Source: Planctomycetota bacterium
GTDB lineage: Bacteria > Planctomycetota > Planctomycetia > Planctomycetales > Planctomycetaceae
Direction of reading: 5' to 3'
Assembly: GCA_029977045.1 (NCBI GenBank)
Contig: JAPOLP010000485.1
Span: 1-5,220, forward strand
Length of the DNA: 5,220 nt
The notes under the pieces are model-generated. The model saw only the letters and a list, made by a program, of their open reading frames with translations, did not search any database and was not told where the DNA came from. Shown here in pieces: positions 1 through 5,220 of the stretch (its first letter is position 1; every line of letters begins with the position of its first letter). Made by a program: the position numbers and the translations under genes.

Positions 1-164
1 TGAAATTCCTCAAGATTGGAAGGCAAATAACCCATCGGCGCCAAAAATCCGCCAAGCTCAGTGCTGATGGTTTCAACTGGCCCGAACGACTGGACACTAG
101 CGACGAGCAACACCTTATGTGCCACATGGTTAATTATGCTCACCTCACGGGCGGTCTGAATCAC
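1..164 (-). CDS. Possible 5' part of a leftward gene, runs off left edge
   Basis: A leftward reading frame has no stop from the in-frame TAA at about 411-413 to the left edge, so it is incomplete here. Its last part reads like a real protein: TVIQTAREVSIINHV, then the strand-like HKVLLVASV, then GGFLAPMGYLPSNLEEF at the edge. Further right (about 200-365) the same frame reads as low-quality, Arg-rich sequence, so coding probably begins around 125-165. In-frame GTG starts lie at 164-162, 143-141, 125-123 and 113-111; none has a well-placed ribosome-binding site, and I give the outermost. The rightward frame over the same bases (3-365) is also open, but its translation looks less protein-like. 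Third-position GC is about 55% in both, so codon use does not decide. I do not recognise the family. It could be a divergent gene, a decayed remnant, or chance. Confidence 0.3.
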   Translation of the reverse strand, partial: MIQTAREVSIINHVAHKVLLVASVQSFGPVETISTELGGFLAPMGYLPSNLEEF

Positions 165-361
165 CGTGAATATGTGAGGAGTTATCCTGAGGTCTGGGCA
201 GTCGGAATTATGGTGACGCCCTATCAGCGGAACGAAAACGCTGATTGCCGTTTGCGACCGGGTGCCGATAGACTCTCTGGCCTGCCGGCGAATGACCGAG
301 TGTCTCGCGAAAACGGGTTCTGCCCGCCGCACCGTGGGGCGAAGCCCAGTGGAGAACAGAC
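165..361. other. Leader / intergenic region upstream of the gene block
   Basis: I see no convincing gene here. The region should hold the promoter of the rightward block, but no strong -35/-10 pair stands out. It contains a perfect 7-bp inverted repeat (ATCAGCG at 223-229, CGCTGAT at 239-245, 9-base loop) and a small GC stem (GGGC at 337-340, GCCC at 344-347, GAA loop) just before the ribosome-binding site of the first gene. Slightly to the left, TCACGG (145-150) and CCGTGA (164-169) form another short inverted repeat. Any of these could be an operator or leader-RNA structure, but each is short enough to arise by chance. Confidence 0.4.
351..354 (+). promoter_or_regulatory. Ribosome-binding site for the coiled-coil protein gene
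   Basis: GGAG lies 7 bases upstream of the ATG at 362, which is good Shine-Dalgarno spacing. It supports this start over the in-frame ATG at 428. The small GC hairpin at 337-347 ends three bases before it. Confidence 0.7.
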
Positions 362-1963
362 ATGAGTGACTGCCCGAAGTCCCTGCAACTGCTGCAGGCG
401 GTTGTCCGGCGATTTACCCTGCTGGCCATGGGCCGATCAGCTCAGATCATCACGCTGGTCCTGGCCGCGATATATCTGGCGGCGTTTATCGCCAGCCGAG
501 GCTTTGGCGTGCTGCCGGACTTCTTTCATCCCGCGTCGGTGCTGGCGATTCCTGTCGTGGGTGTCCTGCTGGGAATGCTGATTCATCGTCGACCGCGAAC
601 CGACGAAGCTGCTCGCCAGATCGACCAGCACGCGGCGAGCAAGGATCTGTTTCTGACGCTGACTCTGCTGGAGTCTTCCGGCGGAAACTTTCAGCCACTG
701 GTCTGCCGGGACGCCGAGCGACGCTCTGAGCAGCTTCTGCCCGAGAAGATCGTGCCGTATCGCTGGGAACAGAGTCGCTTGCGATCGGTTCTCCTCACGG
801 GGATTCCGTGTCTCGTCGCAGCCGTCATGCTGATGCCGCAGTGCGACCCGTTCGGGCAACAGGCTGAGGCCGCGAAACTCGAAGAAGAAGTCGTGGAACT
901 CACCAAGGCGAAGGAGCAAACTCAGGAACGCAAGGCGAAGCTGGAGACTGCGTCAGACGAAGGCGAAATCTCGGAAGACGTCCGCAAGGCGCTGGAGGGA
1001 GTGGCGAAGACGTTTGGTGAGATGAAGCGCGAGACTCCCGAACTGAACGCTGAGAAACTGCAGGACCGCCAGAAGGAAGTTGCACTCAAGTGGCGCGACG
1101 TGCGAAACAGTGACGAGCTTAAAGAACTGCTGAATAAGAACGCGTCCGCACAGCACTTCGGTCGCTCGGCCGAGCAGATGAAGAAGTGGGGCAAGGAGCT
1201 GGAGAACGGCGAGGCCGACGAGCTGATGAAAGAGCTGGACAAGATGCGGGAGACACTCCAGAAACTCGCGAAGACCGACGATCCCGCCGAGAAGCAGAAG
1301 TTGCAACAGGAACTCAAGAAGCAGATGAAAGAACTCGACGATTTCGCTCGCGAGCACGTCAAGTCGCCGCAGTTACGGGCGGCTCTGCAGCGGGCGAAGC
1401 AGCAGATGGAAGCCGCATCAAAGAATCCCGAGATGGCTCAGGAAGCACTGGCAGCCGCGATGGAGTCGGCGGAACTCGCGAAGATGGAGCTCAAGGAGAT
1501 CGCCAAAACCGCGAAGGAAATGAAGAAGCTGGAAGAGACGCTCGAGGCAATCCAGAAGGCGAAGATGCTGAACTCGATGGGAGAACTGCAGGAACTGGCT
1601 GACGGTGCCAGCCTGGAAGATTACGAGCGGTTCTATGCTGAGCTGATGGGGCGGCGACAGGGCGAGGGGACCGGCGGCGAAGGCCAGGGACGCGGTGGTG
1701 ATGTCGAGGAAGAAGAGAATGTCGACGCGGACTTCGAGAAGAAGAAGACCCGCACGTCGATCGACGCCGGCAAAGTGCTGCTCTCAATTAAAACCAAGGG
1801 AGTCAGCGAATCGGGCGACGTTAAAGAGCAGTATCAGGATCTGGTAAAGGAAGTTCGCAGCGGCTTGAGCGAGGCAATCGAGCTGGAAGAGATTCCGCCA
1901 GGCTATGTGCCAGGCATCAAGAGTTACTTCGACGCGATTGCCAAAGAGTCATCGAAGGACTGA
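362..1963 (+). CDS. Membrane-anchored coiled-coil protein, DUF4175-like architecture
   Basis: This 533-residue protein has two closely spaced hydrophobic segments near the N-terminus (about residues 26-46 and 57-75) and a third at about 141-158. The 65-residue stretch between the second and third includes Arg-rich and Asp/Glu-containing sequence. A very long, highly charged helical region rich in Glu, Lys, Gln, Ala and Leu follows (about 168-430), with heptad-like spacing typical of coiled coils. Next come a Gly-rich then acidic linker (about 431-458) and a short conserved-looking tail, with IPPGYVPGIKSYFDAI at 511-526. The three-segment anchor followed by an extended coiled coil resembles DUF4175-type proteins, which are often found near MoxR/Bat-type genes. 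That assignment is by architecture only, and the biochemical role is unknown. The coiled coil probably projects into one compartment as a scaffold or partner-binding arm. The ATG at 362 is preceded by GGAG with 7-base spacing. The next gene starts 10 bases after the stop, which suggests co-transcription with the transporter genes. Confidence 0.93.
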   Translation: MSDCPKSLQLLQAVVRRFTLLAMGRSAQIITLVLAAIYLAAFIASRGFGVLPDFFHPASVLAIPVVGVLLGMLIHRRPRTDEAARQIDQHAASKDLFLTLTLLESSGGNFQPLVCRDAERRSEQLLPEKIVPYRWEQSRLRSVLLTGIPCLVAAVMLMPQCDPFGQQAEAAKLEEEVVELTKAKEQTQERKAKLETASDEGEISEDVRKALEGVAKTFGEMKRETPELNAEKLQDRQKEVALKWRDVRNSDELKELLNKNASAQHFGRSAEQMKKWGKELENGEADELMKELDKMRETLQKLAKTDDPAEKQKLQQELKKQMKELDDFAREHVKSPQLRAALQRAKQQMEAASKNPEMAQEALAAAMESAELAKMELKEIAKTAKEMKKLEETLEAIQKAKMLNSMGELQELADGASLEDYERFYAELMGRRQGEGTGGEGQGRGGDVEEEENVDADFEKKKTRTSIDAGKVLLSIKTKGVSESGDVKEQYQDLVKEVRSGLSEAIELEEIPPGYVPGIKSYFDAIAKESSKD

Positions 1964-1973
1964 TCTGCCACCG

Positions 1974-3050
1974 ATGACTGAGTCTTCTTCCCAGGAATCC
2001 GGCGGAACGAGCTGGATGAATCGTCCGCCGCTGTCGAGTCTGACAGCCCTGATCGCGACCAACCTGGCGCTCGCGGGGCTGCTGTGCCTGACGTGGTGGC
2101 AGCGGCCCGAAGCTGATCGGCTCGTCGTGTACTGCGCTCACGATTCCGTGTACTCGGAAGACGTGCTCCGCGATTTTGAGCGTGAGACGGGCATCCCGCT
2201 GGAGATTCGCTTTGACACCGAAGCGACCAAATCACTGAGCCTGGTCAGCCTGCTGGTCGCCGAGCGTGAGAATCCGCGATGCGACGTCTTCTGGAACAAC
2301 GAAGTGCTCGGCACGATGAAGCTCAAGGAGCAGGGCGTGTTGGAGTCGTACGTTGGGGTGGGCTACGAACGCATTCCGAGGCAGTACCGTGATCCTGATG
2401 GCTGCTGGGCGGGCTTCGGCGCGCGGCTGCGGGTTTACATTGTGAATACAGATCAGTTCGCGGCGACTGACGAAGCGATCGACGCCGCTCTGGCCGGGGA
2501 CCTATCTGGAGTTGCAGTCGCGCAGCCGCTGTACGGGACGACGCTGACACACTACTCGATCCTGTGGCAGCAGTGGGGAGCAGAGAAGCTGAAACAGTGG
2601 CATCGCGAATCCCGCGAGCGTGGAATCGTCGAAGTGAAGGGCAACGCCGTCGTCAAGAACCTGGTCGCGGCTGGCAAGTGCTCTCTGGGCTGGACCGACA
2701 CTGACGACTACTTCCTGGCTGTTGATGATGACGAGCCGGTCGACATGCGACCCATCAGAACGCCACAGGGCGAAACGATCTGTATTCCGAACTCGGTGGC
2801 CATCGTGAAGAACTGCCGACACCGAAAGCTCGCCGAGAAACTTGTCAATTACCTGCTCTCTGAAGACGTTGAGGTGCGGCTGGCGAACTCGCGATCGCGA
2901 CAGGTACCGCTGGGCAAAGTCGACGAATCAAAGTTGCCCGAGCAGGTTCGGCAGTTGCGTCCGTTTGTGGCCGAGGGCGTCGACCTGAACGGCGTCGCGG
3001 CTGCGCATCGCGAGTGTCTGGAATGGCTGCAGGCGGAGTACTCACAGTGA
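1974..3050 (+). CDS. ABC transporter solute-binding protein, Fe(III)/thiamine-type class
   Basis: This 358-residue protein is the extracellular capture subunit of the transporter encoded by the next genes. After a polar N-terminus it has one hydrophobic segment (about residues 20-42), then a binding-protein fold. It opens with the strand VVYCAHDSVYSEDVLRDFE (51-69), followed by FDTEATKSL (80-88), DVFWNNE (104-110), RVYIVNTD (153-160), PLYGTTLTHY (185-194), GWTDTDDYF (239-247) and the C-terminal IPNSVAIVKN (271-280) and RQVPLGKVD (309-317). The TDTDD stretch and overall order match the COG1840 class (AfuA/FbpA/ThiB relatives). The adjacent Tyr-Tyr pair that binds iron in FbpA is not seen, so the substrate is open. 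No good lipobox or signal-peptidase site follows the hydrophobic segment, so it may stay as a membrane anchor. Starts at 1974 and 2016 (344 residues, GGCGGA 9 bases upstream) are both plausible. An in-frame GTG at 1905 would overlap the previous gene and is unlikely. Confidence 0.92.
   Translation: MTESSSQESGGTSWMNRPPLSSLTALIATNLALAGLLCLTWWQRPEADRLVVYCAHDSVYSEDVLRDFERETGIPLEIRFDTEATKSLSLVSLLVAERENPRCDVFWNNEVLGTMKLKEQGVLESYVGVGYERIPRQYRDPDGCWAGFGARLRVYIVNTDQFAATDEAIDAALAGDLSGVAVAQPLYGTTLTHYSILWQQWGAEKLKQWHRESRERGIVEVKGNAVVKNLVAAGKCSLGWTDTDDYFLAVDDDEPVDMRPIRTPQGETICIPNSVAIVKNCRHRKLAEKLVNYLLSEDVEVRLANSRSRQVPLGKVDESKLPEQVRQLRPFVAEGVDLNGVAAAHRECLEWLQAEYSQ
3035..3038 (+). promoter_or_regulatory. 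Ribosome-binding site setting the permease start
   Basis: GGAG, inside the last codons of the binding-protein gene, lies 8 bases upstream of the GTG at 3047. That GTG overlaps the TGA stop (3048-3050) of the binding-protein gene. The spacing and overlap favour this start over the in-frame GTG at 3014 and ATG at 3023, and point to translational coupling. Confidence 0.7.
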
Positions 3051-4591
3051 GTTTCGCGGCAGCCGTCGCCTGGTCGCTGCTGCGGGCCGTCGTCGTCGCG
3101 GCGATTGCCGTGCCCGTCTCGATCTGGCTCGAAACTGCAGTCCGTCGCGAGTCCGGTACGAAACGTCGCTGGCTGCTCGGCCTGTTGCTCGCTCCTTTGT
3201 TCGCGCCCGACCTGCTGGTCGGATACGCATACGCCCGCTTCGACCTGTCGCTGCTGCACCGTCCCGCGTGGAACGAGGTGCTCTATCTGTGTCTGGTCAC
3301 GCTGAAGTTCGTGCCGACAGGACTGGTGCTGCGTCTGATCGCGCCACCGCCTCTGGACTCACCGGAAGCCCGCCATTGCCGCACTCTGCTGTCTGCCGCG
3401 AGTGATTCGCGGGCGGCGCGACCTGGGCCTCGCTGCCGCGGCGAGAAGCTGCTTGCTGTCGCGGTCTCGTTACTGGCTGGCATATTGACGTTTCAGGAAT
3501 TTGAGATCGCGTCCGAGATGTCTGTCGTCGCCTGGGCAGTGCATCTTTTCGATTCGCAGGCAACCGGGTTGAACGTCACAACACTGCTGCAGCGATCCGC
3601 TGTGCCGGGAATGCTGCAGTTCGTCGCTGCGAGTCTGCTCGTCTGGATTCTCGCCCGCTGGTCGTGGCCCGAGCGGTCGCGCTGGATCGAACATCCCGCA
3701 GGCACGAGGCTGACTCAAACCAGCGAAGTCGCGTGGAGCCTGTCGGCAATCGGGGTTGCTCTGCTGTGGGGGCTGCCGGTGAGCATCGTCGGGGCGAGCG
3801 GCCTGAGTGCCGTGACGTCGATCGCCGACAATCCGTCACTGGTCAGGTCCTTCGCGCCGGAGTTGACGGTTGCCGTCATTCTGGCTGTGGCTGCGGGTGT
3901 CGGAGCAGCGGTCATTTCGCAGTGGCTGGCCAGCCGGTTGCGGACTGATTCCCACAAGAGCATCGATCGAGCGGCTTCTCTCCCCAATGGAGAAACCGTG
4001 CTGACCACAGGAGCGATGAGAAGAAGCCGTCTATCCCTGCTGCTGACCGGGCTTTTTCTCGGCGTAGGAGCGTTCGGTTCTCTCGTTCTCAGCACTCTGG
4101 TCCTGGCCACAATTCAATTGCCTGGGGTGGTTGCGATTCGAGACACGGTGCTGCCGCTGGTCGCGACGTTGGTACTACTGTTGATTCCTCGCGGGCTGTT
4201 TCTTTTTCTGCTTGTCTCGCCGGCATTCATGCGTGAGTCCGACTTCGTGGCCGGGCTGCTGACTGGTGGTTCTGACCCGGATGCGAGAACACGCCGTGGC
4301 GTCTCGCTTCTCTGGGCAAGCGGCCCGCGAAGAACAGTATTGCTGACCGGCCTGCTGTGCTGGTGGGCTTTCCTGAACCTCACAGCAACGGCAATGCTCT
4401 GCCCTGCCTCGATCAGCCTGCCGGGGACGCCGGGGGCGATCGTCCCGCTGCCCGTGAGGTTGTACAACCTGATGCACTATGGCCGTAATGGCCCACTTTC
4501 ACTGATGACGCTGCTGTCGGTTTTCGTACCGCTGATTCTGTTTGTTCTGGTTGAGCGAACGCTGGCCTGGCGATGGCGTCGCAGGTTCTAG
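3047..4591 (+). CDS. ABC transporter permease, fused double-domain type
   Basis: From the GTG at 3047 the protein has 514 residues, close to the double-length permeases FbpB and ThiP, in which two permease domains are fused. I count roughly eleven hydrophobic segments by eye, near residues 7-27, 42-62, 77-98, 133-149, 187-205, 230-250, 270-292, 328-356, 365-390, 430-451 and 485-505. Two polar stretches (about 206-228 and 294-327) divide the protein. It would form the membrane channel between the binding protein and the ATPase. The cytoplasmic EAA loop that contacts the ATPase is poorly conserved. Half one has only an EA-initiated stretch at 107-117 (EARHCRTLLSA), followed by an Arg-rich segment to about residue 132. 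In half two the equivalent loop (about 395-428) contains no recognisable EAA. Motifs such as LTATAML (445-451) and RLYNLMHYG (471-479) match the end of this permease type. The start overlaps the upstream stop codon, and 94 bases separate it from the ATPase gene. Confidence 0.9.
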   Translation: MSFAAAVAWSLLRAVVVAAIAVPVSIWLETAVRRESGTKRRWLLGLLLAPLFAPDLLVGYAYARFDLSLLHRPAWNEVLYLCLVTLKFVPTGLVLRLIAPPPLDSPEARHCRTLLSAASDSRAARPGPRCRGEKLLAVAVSLLAGILTFQEFEIASEMSVVAWAVHLFDSQATGLNVTTLLQRSAVPGMLQFVAASLLVWILARWSWPERSRWIEHPAGTRLTQTSEVAWSLSAIGVALLWGLPVSIVGASGLSAVTSIADNPSLVRSFAPELTVAVILAVAAGVGAAVISQWLASRLRTDSHKSIDRAASLPNGETVLTTGAMRRSRLSLLLTGLFLGVGAFGSLVLSTLVLATIQLPGVVAIRDTVLPLVATLVLLLIPRGLFLFLLVSPAFMRESDFVAGLLTGGSDPDARTRRGVSLLWASGPRRTVLLTGLLCWWAFLNLTATAMLCPASISLPGTPGAIVPLPVRLYNLMHYGRNGPLSLMTLLSVFVPLILFVLVERTLAWRWRRRF

Positions 4592-4609
4592 ACGCTGATT
4601 GCAGACTTC

Positions 4610-4666
4610 GTGGGGCAGGTTTCTAACCTGCCAGCAACCAAATGGCTGGTTGGAAATCTGCCTCGC
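4610..4666. repeat. Long imperfect inverted repeat (hairpin) between permease and ATPase genes
   Basis: The arms 4610-4633 and 4643-4666 pair over 24 positions: 19 Watson-Crick pairs, 4 G-U wobbles (at 4611, 4613, 4619 and 4624) and one mismatch (4629 with 4647). The loop is 9 bases (4634-4642). The left arm also contains a smaller perfect hairpin with GGCAGGTT at 4614-4621 and AACCTGCC at 4625-4632, so two folds compete. No T-run follows on either strand, so this is not a standard intrinsic terminator. Size, symmetry and intergenic position fit a dispersed palindromic element of the REP or MITE type. It could also act as an mRNA-processing or attenuating structure in the operon, setting ATPase expression apart from the two upstream genes. 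Confidence 0.85.
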
Positions 4667-4685
4667 ATTTCAGAGCTTTAATCCT

Positions 4686-5220
4686 ATGGCTGCCCCAATC
4701 TGGCGACTGAAAGACGCGTCCCTGACCACCGGGCGAACCACTCGGCTGGCCGGGATCGATCTGTCGATTCAGTCAGGCGTTACCGCCGTACTCGGCGCGT
4801 CGGGAGCGGGAAAGTCGTCGCTACTGAGTCTGCTGGCCGGGTTCGAGCGTCCGACCTCAGGAACGGTGGCGTTCTCACCGAATCCGCAGGCCGGCCAGCT
4901 GCCGCTGTTCTGGAGCCCACAGGATCACGGCCTGTGGCCAAAGCTGACGGCGCGCGAGCACCTGGCCACGGTCCGCCCGGACGCTCCCCAGGTCGACCGT
5001 TCTGTCGACGAGTGGCTCGCCCTGCTGCGACTGGGCGAAGTGGCGGACGCTCTACCGCACCGACTCTCGCAGGGCGAACGTTCGCGACTGTCACTCGGTC
5101 GGGCGCTGGCTTCTGAAGCCGACTGCCTGGTCCTAGACGAACCGCTCGCTCACGTCGACCCTATCCACTGCCGCTCGTACCTCGACTTGATCGCTGATCA
5201 TGCAAAGTCACTCGGCGGCA
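4686..5220 (+). CDS. ABC transporter ATP-binding protein, 3' end missing
   Basis: This is the nucleotide-binding subunit expected to power the permease and binding protein encoded just upstream. The window covers 178 codons plus one base. The visible part has Walker A GASGAGKS (residues 37-44), the Q-loop with Gln79 in SPQDHGLWP, the ABC signature LSQGE (127-131, a variant of LSGGQ) and Walker B CLVLDEP (147-153) with the catalytic-type Glu152. HVDP (156-159) occupies the D-loop position where SALD is more common. The H-loop histidine would lie just beyond the right edge. Everything needed for ATP binding and hydrolysis up to that point is present, so the gene looks intact. The sequence resembles FbpC, PotA and ThiQ relatives in its general class. 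The ATG at 4686 lacks a clear ribosome-binding site; the nearest purine-rich bases are CAGAG at 4671-4675. The 3' edge of the hairpin is 19 bases upstream. Confidence 0.93.
   Translation, partial: MAAPIWRLKDASLTTGRTTRLAGIDLSIQSGVTAVLGASGAGKSSLLSLLAGFERPTSGTVAFSPNPQAGQLPLFWSPQDHGLWPKLTAREHLATVRPDAPQVDRSVDEWLALLRLGEVADALPHRLSQGERSRLSLGRALASEADCLVLDEPLAHVDPIHCRSYLDLIADHAKSLGG

Noticed and set aside
238..248. ACGCTGATTGC shared with 4592-4602
   Set aside because: An 11-base match between two places in a 5-kb window is expected by chance, and the flanks do not match.
245..274. Possible sigma-70-like promoter: TTGCCG (245-250) and TAGACT (269-274), 18-base spacer
   Set aside because: Each box matches the consensus at only 4 of 6 positions, and such pairs are common by chance in this composition.
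922..1362. Long leftward Ser/Phe-rich and Leu-rich frames opposite the coiled-coil region
   Set aside because: They mirror the Glu/Lys-rich codons (GAG, GAA, AAG) of the forward gene, have low-complexity translations and show no start context.
1186..1602. Rightward Arg/Gly-rich frame inside the coiled-coil gene
   Set aside because: It is a shifted-frame shadow of the same repetitive GAG/AAG/CAG codons, with no plausible protein features.
4667..4682. Intrinsic terminator at the hairpin after the permease gene
   Set aside because: The 3' flank (ATTTCAGAGCTTTAA) has no continuous T-run, and the ATPase gene follows immediately as part of the same transporter set.
4780..5094. Leftward frame opposite the ATPase gene
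   Set aside because: It is an Arg/Pro/Ala-rich antisense shadow of a clear ABC ATPase carrying Walker A, signature and Walker B motifs.
1..5220. CRISPR arrays, tRNA/rRNA genes, insertion sequences, transposases
   Set aside because: I found no spaced direct-repeat array, no tRNA-like cloverleaf, no rRNA sequence and no transposase-like protein in the window.

Overview
The window is about 60% GC and carries a compact, rightward gene block. Two things suggest a planctomycete: the long Glu/Lys/Gln-rich membrane coiled-coil protein with an IPPGY...IKSYFD tail, and the style of the ABC transporter proteins. I recognise these by eye from protein character; no search was run, so the taxonomic call is an inference.

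Layout. Positions 1-361 hold no rightward gene that I can identify. The leftmost ~165 bases may encode the start of a leftward gene that leaves the window, and the rest is a leader for the gene block. Positions 362-1963 encode a 533-residue membrane-anchored coiled-coil protein, DUF4175-like in architecture. Ten bases later (1974-3050) comes a periplasmic-type solute-binding protein of the Fe(III)/thiamine-type class. It is followed, with a 4-base GTGA stop/start overlap, by a double-length ABC permease (3047-4591). A 94-base gap containing a long, nearly perfect hairpin (4610-4666) separates this from an ABC ATPase gene (4686 onward), which is cut by the right edge after 178 codons.

How the genes fit together. 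The last three genes form a complete binding protein / permease / ATPase set in the same order as fbpABC or thiBPQ. The binding protein captures a solute outside the membrane, the fused permease forms the channel, and the ATPase drives uptake. The substrate cannot be read from the sequence. The FbpA-type tandem tyrosine pair is absent, so iron is not established. The coiled-coil protein is packed tightly against the transporter genes and is probably co-transcribed with them; a functional link is only a guess.

The most distinctive element is the hairpin between the permease and ATPase genes. It has 24 base-pair positions with a single mismatch and looks like a dispersed palindromic repeat or an in-operon RNA element. 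The binding protein is also unusual in appearing membrane-anchored without a lipobox. I did not find evidence for a wholly new biological system.
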